A stretch of DNA of 64,000 nt from Lachnoclostridium phytofermentans (GCF_000733755.1 NZ_JPOF01000006.1:1-64000), one strand, 5' to 3'; positions 8,647 through 17,567 are shown, counted from the stretch's first letter. Notes: generated by a model not told the origin, from the sequence alone. Numbers and translations: made by a program.

Positions 8647-9435
8647 TTATTTTCTTTCATTAGGTACAAAGGATATTAAAGGACTAACAAAATCGTCTTG
8701 CAATATCTCGTTGGCTTTTTCAACAACGATATTAAACATTTCATGATATTTTTCATACCACCAATATGCATAATGGTATCCTATCCTATATCGGAAGGAC
8801 TGAGAATTACTCTTATAGGCTCGTTTTAGTTGGTATAACTTTTCATAATCTTCAAAGGTGAATGGCATTGTTATATCTGTAAATGTATAACATTGTTTTG
8901 CTGGTGAATATTTCTTAAAGTCAACAACTTTATTAAGATAACATAGAAGGATGCATGCATTTCTAGTATAGTGAGCAATTAAGTTCAGTAATTCCTCGGC
9001 AGAGACTCTATGATCAATGAAATTTTGATATTCCTCTTCGATAGACTCAATGTCATAATACATAAGGCGTAGTACCTCAACATTTGGAGTTAGTGTATCA
9101 AAAGCATGATAAATGAAATCTGATTTTGAATAGTAAATTTTTGCATATAGTTTTAGATTCCAACACCAATAATCGCCATGAGCGCACATATTGGCAAATG
9201 ACCGTTTCGTATAAACGGATAACCAATTTATAGGCACCTGAAGAGCCTTAGCAAGTTGTTGCTTTCTATACAATAATCTTTGCCTTGAACAATCCTCGAT
9301 GATAATTAACATATCAATGTCACTTAGTTCATCAAATTCCTCATTCATATACGATCCAAAGAGTGCAAAGGTTTCTATGTGATAAGGATATGGCGGAAGT
9401 TTAAAATAACGGTTATTTACTTCAAATTCTATCAT
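8647..9435 (-). CDS. Nucleotidyltransferase-domain protein
   Basis: 262 residues from the ATG at 9435, preferred because AAAGGAG lies just upstream; the frame also contains a methionine at 9468. Residues ~20-60 carry the minimal nucleotidyltransferase motif FGSYMNEEFDELSDIDMLI, where GS and the SDID aspartates bind metal and NTP. The remainder is helical and may be a HEPN-like or substrate-binding partner domain (HYTRNACILLCYLNKVVDF). Members transfer nucleotides to antibiotics, proteins or tRNA, or serve as antitoxins, and none of these can be chosen from sequence. It is convergent with the IS fragment. Confidence 0.7.
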   Translation of the reverse strand: MIEFEVNNRYFKLPPYPYHIETFALFGSYMNEEFDELSDIDMLIIIEDCSRQRLLYRKQQLAKALQVPINWLSVYTKRSFANMCAHGDYWCWNLKLYAKIYYSKSDFIYHAFDTLTPNVEVLRLMYYDIESIEEEYQNFIDHRVSAEELLNLIAHYTRNACILLCYLNKVVDFKKYSPAKQCYTFTDITMPFTFEDYEKLYQLKRAYKSNSQSFRYRIGYHYAYWWYEKYHEMFNIVVEKANEILQDDFVSPLISFVPNERK

Positions 9436-9476
9436 AATAAGGCCACTCTCCTTTTTAGTTAATACCAAAGGCTATT

Positions 9477-9659
9477 CTATCTTTCATTTGTAGCCTCTTG
9501 CATAACATATCTCCGAATTGATATATTTTGCTTATCCCAATCACTTTGTCTTGATTTTTTTTCATACTCATTCCTTTCACAGACTTTTTGTAAGAGTAGA
9601 GTATAATACTCCCTAAGATCAATATATTCAATTCGACAAGAATGATGAATAAATGACAT
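9477..9659 (-). CDS. Possible small protein upstream of the nucleotidyltransferase gene
   Basis: 60 residues, same strand, ending 41 bp before the next start. It is rich in charged and tyrosine residues (RIEYIDLREYYTLLLQKV). It does not overlap another gene, but I see no convincing ribosome-binding site before its ATG and I do not recognise the sequence. It may be non-coding. Confidence 0.25.
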   Translation of the reverse strand: MSFIHHSCRIEYIDLREYYTLLLQKVCERNEYEKKSRQSDWDKQNISIRRYVMQEATNER

Positions 9660-9733
9660 ACAATTCCGATTGGATCGTTCTATTTCATATAAGAATTAAG
9701 TAGCAAGAAGAAGATTAGTTTTTGAATTGACCG

Positions 9734-9763
9734 TTGACAGCTTCCTTGCAATGGAAGTACAAT
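9734..9763 (+). promoter_or_regulatory. SigA-type promoter for yqeY
   Basis: TTGACA (9734-9739), an 18-bp spacer, TACAAT (9758-9763), 28 bp before the start codon and just ahead of the AAAGGAGGG ribosome-binding site. Confidence 0.7.
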
Positions 9764-9791
9764 AACATTAAATTGTAAAGGAGGGAAAACA

Positions 9792-10229
9792 ATGCAATTT
9801 GAAACATTACAAAAAGATATGATAACAGCAATGAAAGAGAGAAATAAGAGTAGAAAAGATAGTATCTCTTCTCTGATTTCCGCAATTAAAAAGGTAGCGA
9901 TTGATGAAGGTCATCGTGATAATATCACGGAAGAACTTGTAGACCGTGTAATCTTAAAAGAATTAAAGACAGCAAAGGAGCAATTGGATACCTGTCCTGC
10001 TGAGAGACTAGATCTTAAAGCAGAGTATCAAGCTCGCTATGATGTCATTCATGAATATGCACCAAAGCTTATGAGTGAAGATGAGGTTAAAGTGTTTATT
10101 CAAGCTAACTTTGCTGAAGTTGTGGCAACAAAAAACAAAGGGGAAATCATGAAAGTAGTCATGAAAGAACTGAAGGGGAAAGCAGATGGTAAAGTAATTA
10201 ATCAGGTGGTTGCAAATCTCTGTGAGTAA
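9792..10229 (+). CDS. yqeY: GatB/YqeY domain-containing protein
   Basis: 145 residues, the normal length of free-standing YqeY. The fold is the helical tail domain that GatB of the tRNA-dependent amidotransferase also carries and that contacts tRNA. Visible family features are an N-terminal helix with LQKDMITAMKERNK, the SLISAIKKVAIDEGHR stretch and the C-terminal GEIMKVVMKELKGKADGKVINQVV. It may assist amidation of mischarged tRNA, but the function of the stand-alone protein is not settled. It has its own promoter and terminator. Confidence 0.92.
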   Translation: MQFETLQKDMITAMKERNKSRKDSISSLISAIKKVAIDEGHRDNITEELVDRVILKELKTAKEQLDTCPAERLDLKAEYQARYDVIHEYAPKLMSEDEVKVFIQANFAEVVATKNKGEIMKVVMKELKGKADGKVINQVVANLCE

Positions 10230-10237
10230 ATAATAGG

Positions 10238-10268
10238 GTATTCCAAATGTGTTATATATTTGGAATAC
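10238..10268 (+). terminator. Terminator after yqeY
   Basis: A perfect 11-bp stem, GTATTCCAAAT with ATTTGGAATAC, is followed by TCTTTCCTTT. The T tract is imperfect. Confidence 0.7.
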
Positions 10269-10278
10269 TCTTTCCTTT

Positions 10279-10318
10279 AATACAAGGAAAAGTCGTGAAG
10301 CATGCTTTTCTTTGTATT
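10279..10318. repeat. Dispersed hairpin repeat, copy A
   Basis: AATACAAGGAAAAG pairs with CTTTTCTTTGTATT around a core CGTGAAGCATG. Related copies lie at 14206-14240 and 63733-63768; all share the (C/G)AAGG..AAG arm and a GNGAAGCG/ATNC loop followed by CTTTTTCT. Confidence 0.55.
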
Positions 10319-10400
10319 AGAGTAAAACTCATAAAAGTGTAAGAAATAATATAAATTTTTATGGGAAGAATATAGATTATGCGTTGTGATGGAGGTAAAG

Positions 10401-11630
10401 ATGAGAAGAACAAAATTAATATATGGCATCTTAGTTCTCATGCTAACTGTATTTTTATGTGCGTGTAGTAAGAATGCAAACGATAAGGATGATGAAATCA
10501 AGAATAACATAACAATAACGCCGAACATAGAACAACCTTCTAAGATACCAACGGCTACGCCAATAGAGCCAACAAATACACCGACAGTGACACCGACACA
10601 ACCTCCAGAGGAAATGTCAGAAAGCATGCAGGTCGCTAAGAGTCTGATGAGTACTATGACTATAGAAGAGAAAGTAGCGCAGATGTTTTTTGTCCGTTGT
10701 CCAGAGGAAAATGCTAATGAGGTTATGAAGGAATACCAGTTTGGGGGATACTTACTATTTGCTCGAGATTTTGAGAATGAAACGAAAGAAAGTGTATCTC
10801 AGAAAGTAGTTAAGTATCAAGAGAATTCCAAGATACCAGCATTTATCGGTGTAGATGAGGAGGGTGGTACGGTAAACCGTGTTAGTAAATACAAAGCTTT
10901 TCGGGATAAACCATTTGAATCACCTAGTGTACTCTATAAAAAAGGGGGATTTGATGAAATACGAAAAGATACGGAGGAGAAAACAAACTTGCTGTTATCA
11001 CTAGGCATTAATATAAATTTTGCTCCAGTTTGTGATGTACCTAACAAAAGTGAAGACTTTATTTACGCTAGAGCTTTTGGAACAGACGTAGAAGAAACCT
11101 CTAAATATGTGACATTGGTAGTGGAAACAATGAAGAAAATGGGAATTGGTTCTGTGTTAAAACATTTCCCTGGATACGGAAACAATGTGGATACTCATAC
11201 CGGGATTGCATACGATAAAAGAGATTATGAGACCTTCCAGAACATTGATTTTTTACCATTTAAAGCTGGAATTGATGCTGGTGCACCTTTTGTTTTAGTA
11301 TCTCATAACATTGTAGAATGCATGGATGATAAACTACCAGCATCTCTATCAGAGTCAGTTCATAAAGTTCTTAGAAATCAACTAGGATTTCAAAACCTTA
11401 TTATAACAGACGATCTATCCATGGATGCAATAACCACCTACACAGGGGATCAAGCTGCTGCAGTATTAGCAGTAGAGGCAGGTAATGATATGCTGTGCTG
11501 TACCAATTATAAGGAACAGATCACTGCTGTTGTTAACGCGGTAAACAGTGGTAGGATAACAGAGGAACGGATTGAGGAATCTGTTCTTCGAATATTACAA
11601 GCAAAATATGATATGGGAATAATAGAATAA
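10401..11630 (+). CDS. Lipoprotein beta-N-acetylhexosaminidase, glycoside hydrolase family 3
   Basis: 409 residues from the ATG at 10401, chosen because GGAGG at 10391 fits it and because a lipoprotein signal then starts properly: MRRTKLIYGILVLMLTVFLC with lipobox LCAC. After export the lipidated Cys anchors it outside. A Thr/Pro-rich linker (TPTVTPTQPPEE region) follows, then the GH3 N-terminal barrel. NagZ-type marks are KHFPGYGNNVDTHTG, whose His is the unusual acid/base, and ITDDLSMDAI, whose Asp is the nucleophile. The second GH3 domain is absent, as in NagZ. It probably removes GlcNAc from muropeptides or chitooligosaccharides; substrate is by homology. Confidence 0.9.
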   Translation: MRRTKLIYGILVLMLTVFLCACSKNANDKDDEIKNNITITPNIEQPSKIPTATPIEPTNTPTVTPTQPPEEMSESMQVAKSLMSTMTIEEKVAQMFFVRCPEENANEVMKEYQFGGYLLFARDFENETKESVSQKVVKYQENSKIPAFIGVDEEGGTVNRVSKYKAFRDKPFESPSVLYKKGGFDEIRKDTEEKTNLLLSLGININFAPVCDVPNKSEDFIYARAFGTDVEETSKYVTLVVETMKKMGIGSVLKHFPGYGNNVDTHTGIAYDKRDYETFQNIDFLPFKAGIDAGAPFVLVSHNIVECMDDKLPASLSESVHKVLRNQLGFQNLIITDDLSMDAITTYTGDQAAAVLAVEAGNDMLCCTNYKEQITAVVNAVNSGRITEERIEESVLRILQAKYDMGIIE

Positions 11631-11650
11631 TTTTTTCATGCAACAGAGTT

Positions 11651-11679
11651 AACCCAAGTCTTAGGACTTGGGTTTTTTT
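11651..11679 (+). terminator. Terminator of the GH3 gene
   Basis: AACCCAAGTC and GACTTGGGTT form a 10-bp stem with a short loop, directly followed by T residues. Confidence 0.9.
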
Positions 11680-11904
11680 AAACCTTGCAGGCTTTTCTAA
11701 TGATGTATCTGTAGGATAATATTTATATTCTAATGAAAGAGGCTACGAATACAATTATTTAAATATTTTAGTGACCTATTTTACCTATTATTAATGACAA
11801 TAGCTGCATGATACATATCAGAGAGAAAACGAACCTCTTATCTCGTTGCATTTAATTTACGGGCGCATTTTGCCTTTATATTTATTTTTGCATTTATCAT
11901 TATT

Positions 11905-11953
11905 TTCGAAAATACATTATGAATAATTCGAAATTAAATATCATATATTCGAA
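11905..11953. promoter_or_regulatory. Three phased TTCGAA palindromes upstream of the pullulanase gene
   Basis: TTCGAA occurs at 11905-11910, 11927-11932 and 11948-11953, within ATTTTCGAAAATA, AATTCGAAATTA and TATTCGAAAATATTA. Spacing is 22 and 21 bp, about two helix turns, 110-155 bp before the start of pulA. It looks like an operator array; the regulator is unknown. The remaining intergenic DNA (11680-12060) is AT-rich with nothing else recognised. Confidence 0.4.
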
Positions 11954-12060
11954 AATATTATAGAAATTAATGCAGTATTATGATATAACTGAATTATGAT
12001 ACTGTACGTAGATAAGCGTGAAAAAAGAGATTTAGCAAAAGGTAAAGGACGGTTCATGAA

Positions 12061-14007
12061 ATGAATGAGTTTTGGAAATCGAGTGATTGGGAAAAGCAGA
12101 ATTATTATGACGGTACTGATTTGGGATCAAGTTATACAAATCATACAACAAAATTAAAAGTTTGGGCACCAACGGCCTCTATGATAACCGTGAATCTTTA
12201 TCATGATGGTAGCAGTGGAGAACCTTTTGCTACAGAAGTAATGGAAAAAGAGGAAAAAGGTATTTGGTCAGCTACACTTATGGGAGATTATGAAGGGGTA
12301 TATTATACCTATCTTGTAACGGTAGAGGGTCAAAGCAAAGAAGCTGTCGATCCCTATGCCAGAGCGACTGGTGTGAATGGGAAAAGAGGGCTGATTTTGG
12401 ATTTAGAGAAAACAAATCCAATTGGCTTTCCCAAGGAATCAAAACCTAAGTTTGATTCTTTTACAGATGCTGTGATATATGAATTACATATCCGTGATTT
12501 ATCGATGGAATTTGATTCTGGTATAAAAGAAAAAGGGAAACTACTGGGACTTACGGAGCTTGGCACTAAAAATTCCGAAGGTTTAGCAACAGGACTATCA
12601 CACATCAAAGAGCTTGGAGTAACTCATATTCATCTTCTTCCATGCTTTGATTATGCCTCTGTAGAGGAAGAAGACTGCTCAACCTTTAACTGGGGATATG
12701 ACCCGGAAAATTATAATGTGGTAGAAGGTTCTTATTCTACAAATCCATACGATGGGGAGGTAAGAGTAAAAGAGTTTAAGACATTAGTTAAAACACTGCA
12801 CGAGAATGGATTTCGTGTCATTATGGATGTTGTGTATAACCATACAATGAAAACCGAGGATTCCAATTTTAATAAATTAGTTCCCGATTATTATTATCGT
12901 AAAGTTGGTGATAAATTTTCAGATGCCTCTGCCTGTGGAAATGAAACAGCTTCCGAGCGATTGATGGTACGAAAATTTATCATTGATTCTGTGACCTACT
13001 GGGCAAAGGAGTATCATATCGATGGTTTTCGCTTTGATTTGATGGGGGTTCATGACATAGAAACTATGAAGGAAGTAAGATCGGCTGTAGATCAAATTGA
13101 TCCAAGCATTATTCTATACGGAGAAGGTTGGCTAGGTGGAGACTGTCCTCTTCCAGCGAGTCAGCGAGCAATGAAAGCCAATATGAATATGTTACCAGGG
13201 ATTGCAGCATTTAGTGATGATATTAGAGATGGTCTAAAAGGAAGTGTCTTTATACCTGATGAAAAAGGGTATGCAACAGGTGATTTTGGGAAAAGAGAAA
13301 GTGTGAAATTTGGCGTAGTCGGTGCAACCTTTCATCCACAAATCGACTATCAGAAAGTGAATTATAGCGACTCTCCTTGGGCGCTTTCTCCATCGCAGTG
13401 TATTAACTATGTATCCGCTCATGACAATTACACCTTATGGGATAAAATAGCTTACTCTTGTAAAGAAGATAATTATGAGAAGAAAGTAAAAAAGAATAAA
13501 CTGTGTGCTGCGATTGTCTTTACCTCACAAGGAATCCCTTTTTTACAAGCTGGGGAGGAAATGTTACGAAGCAAACCGTCCAAAGAAGTAGTGGGAGAGT
13601 TTGTAGAAAATAGCTATAATGCGCCTGATGAAATCAATTGTATAAAGTGGTCAAATAAAGCGAATGTAATGGATGTTTTTTCTTACTACTTAGGTCTTAT
13701 TAAGTTTAGGAAAGAGCAAGAGGCACTCAGAATGAAGTCTACAGAGGAGATAGTAAAACGATTGATCTTTTTACCAGAAGAGAAAGAGGGTGTCATATCC
13801 TATCTAATCAATGGAAGTGGTACGAAAGAGGATAAGACTCTTTGTATTATCTATAACGCTTCCGATGAGAAAGTTGCGATAACACTTCCTGAGAATAATT
13901 GGACTGTCTATATAGATGGAGATAAGGCTGGTGTAGAGCCGCTATATAAAGTTATTGGAACAATCGTAGAGGTTAGTCCAATCTCTTGTATGGTCCTTAT
14001 AAAATAA
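12061..14007 (+). CDS. pulA: Type I pullulanase (GH13, cytoplasmic)
   Basis: 648 residues, the short cytoplasmic type. An N-terminal CBM48 domain covers about 15-105 (TKLKVWAPTASMITVNLY). The GH13 catalytic barrel follows with the type I signature NWGYDPENYNVVEGSY near 219-234, region I DVVYNHT, region II GFRFDLMG with the nucleophile Asp, region III EGWLGG with the acid/base Glu, and region IV SAHDNYTLWD. The C-terminal ~90 residues form a beta-sandwich. It hydrolyses alpha-1,6 branches in glycogen, pullulan or limit dextrins. There is no signal peptide, so it acts on intracellular glycogen or imported oligosaccharides. AAAGGACGG is a weak, somewhat distant RBS. Confidence 0.95.
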   Translation: MNEFWKSSDWEKQNYYDGTDLGSSYTNHTTKLKVWAPTASMITVNLYHDGSSGEPFATEVMEKEEKGIWSATLMGDYEGVYYTYLVTVEGQSKEAVDPYARATGVNGKRGLILDLEKTNPIGFPKESKPKFDSFTDAVIYELHIRDLSMEFDSGIKEKGKLLGLTELGTKNSEGLATGLSHIKELGVTHIHLLPCFDYASVEEEDCSTFNWGYDPENYNVVEGSYSTNPYDGEVRVKEFKTLVKTLHENGFRVIMDVVYNHTMKTEDSNFNKLVPDYYYRKVGDKFSDASACGNETASERLMVRKFIIDSVTYWAKEYHIDGFRFDLMGVHDIETMKEVRSAVDQIDPSIILYGEGWLGGDCPLPASQRAMKANMNMLPGIAAFSDDIRDGLKGSVFIPDEKGYATGDFGKRESVKFGVVGATFHPQIDYQKVNYSDSPWALSPSQCINYVSAHDNYTLWDKIAYSCKEDNYEKKVKKNKLCAAIVFTSQGIPFLQAGEEMLRSKPSKEVVGEFVENSYNAPDEINCIKWSNKANVMDVFSYYLGLIKFRKEQEALRMKSTEEIVKRLIFLPEEKEGVISYLINGSGTKEDKTLCIIYNASDEKVAITLPENNWTVYIDGDKAGVEPLYKVIGTIVEVSPISCMVLIK

Positions 14008-14186
14008 AAGATTGAATTCAGGAATAAATGCTTCACTTTAGTAGTGATTCTTCCTTAAAAGCAGTAATCTTGATAAGAGAAAAGAAGTTAAAGAGTAGAA
14101 TATAATCCATGATAGTTCCTTTCGTTAGGAGAAAATAATCCATTTTCTGCATAGTAAAAATACGATATAGTATAAGAAGAAACCTA

Positions 14187-14271
14187 TTCTGATAATCAAA
14201 TACACGGCAAGGGAAACTGTGAAGCGTACTTTTTCTTGCTGACAGTCTAAAAAGAATACTGTTTATCAGAA
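14187..14271. repeat. Nested inverted repeat including hairpin-family copy B
   Basis: The outer arms TTCTGATAA (14187-14195) and TTATCAGAA (14263-14271) are perfect complements and enclose the hairpin copy at 14206-14240 (GGCAAGGGAAA pairing with TTTTTCTTGCT, with G-T pairs, around GTGAAGCGTAC). It sits 84 bp before the GH26-like gene. The rest of the 347-bp gap holds nothing I recognise. Confidence 0.5.
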
Positions 14272-14354
14272 GTTATATTATAGGAACAACCTAATCAAAG
14301 AAATCAAAAGATAGTCTATAAAGTATTAATAAGCAGATAAAGGAGGAACTATTA

Positions 14355-15803
14355 ATGGAACAAAAAGCATATGGGATTCATATGGGACCTGCCAAATGTG
14401 CAGTTGATTTGGGAGATGGTAGTGAGAGAGGCGGTTACGTTAATCAGGATTATATCTTACAAAAGCTAGGTCGTCCGCATCGCGCTATTAGTTTAATGTA
14501 TTGTTATTATCCGCTTGACCAAGGCTGGCCAGAGCGTGCGAGTGTAGCACATGCAAGTGATTCTGTATCATTTGCTTGGGATTATCCATATGATGATTAT
14601 TTTACTTATAAGGGTGGCTTACATGGTGATTTATCAGAGGAACCATTTACCTATATGAGAGATGTAAGAAAGCATGGTCAGGATGTCCTTCTTACTCTCA
14701 CCATTGATCCTCATGTAACAGACGAGCATTTAATAGCGATAGCAAAGGATTTAACCACCTTTGGTAGGGTACAGCTTCGTATTAATCATGAAGCCACTGG
14801 TTCGTGGTTCTCTTTTAATAAACGATGTACTTACCAGGAAGTTGCTGATTTTTATGTGCGCTTCCATAAAATAGTAAAGAAATATGCACCTAATGTGCAG
14901 ACGATTCTTTGTATTGGTGGTATCGAGGATGAAAATGCCACAGAGATACTAAAAGAGAAGGAATTTACAGAGGCAGTAAAAGAAACCGATATCTGGTCTG
15001 TTGATAAGTACATAACGCTGCATTATGGTTGGCCATATGACATCGCCGAACGAGGAGGAACATCTCACTACTGTAAAACAGCAGAAGAGACTTACCGACT
15101 AGCAAAATTAAGTTATGATCGTTTCCGCTATTTAAATGGAGGTAATATTAAGCCTATGGTTATGTCGGAGCTTAATGCAGATGGTGATGTAACTGGACAA
15201 ATCAGACAGGCTAGTATGATGAAAGAATTCTGCGATTTTATCAAAGAAGATAAGGAATGTTGGTTAAGCGGTTTTACAATGTATCAATTCCGTGATGATG
15301 GAAGACTAGGCCTTGAAATGACGGATCCAAATAACAAAGAAGTTGGAATTGAACAGCCTCTACTTCAGGAATATAAGGAAATTATTCATGATGATTTCTT
15401 TAAGCCAGTAATGACTATAAAAGAAGAGATGAATATCCCAGTGACGTTACGTTGGGGAGGTAGTGAAGACTCTGAAGGTATCACCATGCCAATTCACTTA
15501 GAAAAGAATCCAGTTTTCTTTGAAGTTTATTTTGAAGAAGGATTAAAAGAGTTAAATCTCATGATGTGTATTGAAGATATGTGGTTCTATAAAGCTCCTG
15601 GGGTTAGCTGTATCGATATTATGCCAGTCTTTTGGAAAAAGCCTTTGTTTTTCGCAAAAGAGGTGGCGTTAACAATTTTTGCACCTCCTGCAGATGGTGA
15701 GAATGAGAATACTGGTGCATCTGATTGGATGCTTAACTCCTATACGGTACTACCAAAGCTACCAAAGATTCGTATTCGTTATGAGTCTACAGAAGAGTGT
15801 TAA
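14355..15803 (+). CDS. Putative clan GH-A glycoside hydrolase, GH26-like
   Basis: 482 residues, no signal peptide. The region 141-155 (LRINHEATGSWFSFN) resembles the acid/base loop of GH26 mannanases (HEMNGxWxPW), making Glu146 the probable acid/base, and MVMSELNAD with Glu272 fits the nucleophile strand. A TIM-barrel order of strands is plausible (VLLTLTIDPH, VQTILCIGG, KYITLHYGWPYD between them). The C-terminal ~100 residues look like a beta domain. RBS AAAGGAGG precedes the ATG. It follows the pullulanase gene and may work on an imported oligosaccharide. I do not recognise the exact family; a non-GH26 clan A enzyme is equally possible. Confidence 0.55.
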   Translation: MEQKAYGIHMGPAKCAVDLGDGSERGGYVNQDYILQKLGRPHRAISLMYCYYPLDQGWPERASVAHASDSVSFAWDYPYDDYFTYKGGLHGDLSEEPFTYMRDVRKHGQDVLLTLTIDPHVTDEHLIAIAKDLTTFGRVQLRINHEATGSWFSFNKRCTYQEVADFYVRFHKIVKKYAPNVQTILCIGGIEDENATEILKEKEFTEAVKETDIWSVDKYITLHYGWPYDIAERGGTSHYCKTAEETYRLAKLSYDRFRYLNGGNIKPMVMSELNADGDVTGQIRQASMMKEFCDFIKEDKECWLSGFTMYQFRDDGRLGLEMTDPNNKEVGIEQPLLQEYKEIIHDDFFKPVMTIKEEMNIPVTLRWGGSEDSEGITMPIHLEKNPVFFEVYFEEGLKELNLMMCIEDMWFYKAPGVSCIDIMPVFWKKPLFFAKEVALTIFAPPADGENENTGASDWMLNSYTVLPKLPKIRIRYESTEEC

Positions 15804-16115
15804 CTACAACTTAAAGTTCGTATAACAACATTATAAGAGGGAATGCTTATAGTGATTGATTAACACGATGTTTTCCCTTTGTTACAAGGATTATTAACAG
15901 ATATTTCTCTTTATAAATCGAAGATAATGCTAGGAAAAAGAATTATTTATGGTATAATCCATTAGGAATATTATCTTAGAAAAAAGTGAAAACACCATAT
16001 CATGTGGTAAAAATAGATAAAACATCAAAATGTAGTGTTTTGTATTTATTTTGATCTAATGATATGGTAATATAAAGAGAGAAATAAAAGTTTTTTGTAA
16101 CAGAAAGGAAGAACA

Positions 16116-16772
16116 GTGGTGATTGTAGTTGGCGGAATGATAGGTTTAGGGAAAACAAGCTATGCGACAATGCTTGGAGAATATTTTCATACAGATGTTT
16201 TTTATGAAAGCGTGGAGGGAAATAAAATATTACCGTTATTTTATACTTCCAGCGAAGAAGAGATACAGAAAAAACGGTATCCTTTTTTACTCCAGTTATG
16301 GTTTTTAGATACAAGATTTCGATCAATAAAGCAAGCGTTTGCAAATCAAAACAATGTACTTGATCGTAGTATCTATGAGGATTGGTATTTTGCAAGAAAA
16401 AATATGGAGCTTGGTAGAATCTCAGAGCTAGAGATGGAGATTTATGAAAAACTTCTTCATAATATGATGGAAGAATTGAAGGGAATGCCGAAAAAATCCC
16501 CTGACCTTATGATTTATTTAAAGGGGAGTTTTGAAACCGTAATGAATAGAATTAAACTCCGTGGGAGAGACTTTGAGCTAGATAGTAGTCTCATTGATTA
16601 TTATCGTTTTCTATGGGAAGGTTATGATGACTGGGTTCAGAACTATTATACTGCAAGTGATATCCTAATTATCGACACCGATCATACCGATATCGTGAAT
16701 AGGGAAGAAGATCGTCTTCGAGTAATTCAGGATGTTGAATGGAAATTAAAGCAACAAAGAAGTGAACAATAG
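16116..16772 (+). CDS. Deoxynucleoside kinase (deoxyadenosine/deoxyguanosine kinase family)
   Basis: 218 residues with a GTG start at 16116 behind AAAGGAA (a second GTG follows directly). P-loop GMIGLGKTS at 7-15, substrate-side YESVEGN, the DRSIYEDWYFA motif near 80-90 where Asp-Arg-Ser position the base and catalysis, and the lid IKLRGRDFE near 148. These are the standard marks of the dNK family (dGK/dAK/dCK) that phosphorylates deoxynucleosides in salvage. Which base is preferred cannot be told. The 312-bp gap before it contains only a weak GGGAA/TTCCC hairpin near 15838-15880 and an AT-rich leader. Confidence 0.9.
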   Translation: MVIVVGGMIGLGKTSYATMLGEYFHTDVFYESVEGNKILPLFYTSSEEEIQKKRYPFLLQLWFLDTRFRSIKQAFANQNNVLDRSIYEDWYFARKNMELGRISELEMEIYEKLLHNMMEELKGMPKKSPDLMIYLKGSFETVMNRIKLRGRDFELDSSLIDYYRFLWEGYDDWVQNYYTASDILIIDTDHTDIVNREEDRLRVIQDVEWKLKQQRSEQ

Positions 16773-16838
16773 AAATGTAAAATAGAAGTGAATTATAGAA
16801 GTGCAAAATAGGAAGGAAGTTACCCTGATTTCATGAAA

Positions 16839-16885
16839 TAGAAGCAGAGAAGAAATGTTATTTCGACATGAATTCTCTGCTTCTA
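16839..16885. terminator. Convergent hairpin terminator
   Basis: TAGAAGCAGAGAA (16839-16851) and TTCTCTGCTTCTA (16873-16885) are perfect 13-bp arms between the kinase and the oppositely oriented thioesterase gene. T-runs are poor on both sides. Confidence 0.6.
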
Positions 16886-16968
16886 TTCAATTATGGCTGC
16901 AAAATTAGTCTATTCCGTGATTCATAATGCAATTCTAAAGTTTTTTATAAAACGATAATTTAACAGAA

Positions 16969-17451
16969 TTAATAACCTTCTGCCTTTCTCTGATTTCTAA
17001 GAGCATGTCTCTTCATTGCAGCATCCCATTCTGCTTGTTGCTCCATAGTTTCAATTTTTAAACGTGGGACTCTTTTTGGTTGTTCCTTTTCGTCTAAAGC
17101 GACCATGACAAAATAGGCTCGATTAATGGGATAACGAGATCCTTCTTTGTTCTCTACATAAGTGTCAATTCGTACTTCCATTGAGGAGTTACCAACATAG
17201 GTTACGCGACCAACCAAGACAACGATATCATTCAAGTGTGCACCATGTTTAAATTGTAAATTATCTATGGAAGCGGTAATCACATTTCCTCCGGAGTGAC
17301 GCATACCTACGATACCAGCCAATTCATCAATCCAAGCGAGAAGTTGTCCACCGAACAAACGCCCTGAGCCATTAATGTGAGCCTGCATAACAATATATGT
17401 TTTTTCTGTTAAGGATTCAAAGACCCTTTTTTGTATTTCATCTTGATTCAT
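16969..17451 (-). CDS. Acyl-CoA thioesterase, hotdog fold (YkhA/YciA type)
   Basis: 160 residues from the ATG at 17451, chosen because GGAG stands six bases before it; the frame runs 26 codons further upstream without that support. The hotdog motif is clear: INGSGRLFGGQLLAWIDELAGIVG followed by VITASIDNLQFKHGAHLNDIVVLVGRVTYVGNSSMEV. Family members are hexameric enzymes hydrolysing acyl-CoA thioesters in the cytoplasm. C-terminal residues are charged (RNQRKAEGY). It is alone on its strand; chain-length preference is unknown. Confidence 0.9.
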   Translation of the reverse strand: MNQDEIQKRVFESLTEKTYIVMQAHINGSGRLFGGQLLAWIDELAGIVGMRHSGGNVITASIDNLQFKHGAHLNDIVVLVGRVTYVGNSSMEVRIDTYVENKEGSRYPINRAYFVMVALDEKEQPKRVPRLKIETMEQQAEWDAAMKRHALRNQRKAEGY

Positions 17452-17567
17452 AACTTTCTCCATTCCAGCCGTGATACCTAAGTAATACTCATTACAGGTT
17501 TGGGCATAATAGTAATGTAATCTTATCACGAACCATATTTTTTTGTCTAGTAGGGGAGGAAAATGTT

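Noticed and set aside
10277-10627. Minus-strand frame of 116 codons over the GH3 start
   Set aside because: It overlaps the signal peptide and Thr/Pro linker of the lipoprotein on the other strand; its composition mirrors that linker.
16000-16395. Minus-strand frame of 131 codons
   Set aside because: Antisense to the start of the deoxynucleoside kinase, with no RBS and no family likeness.
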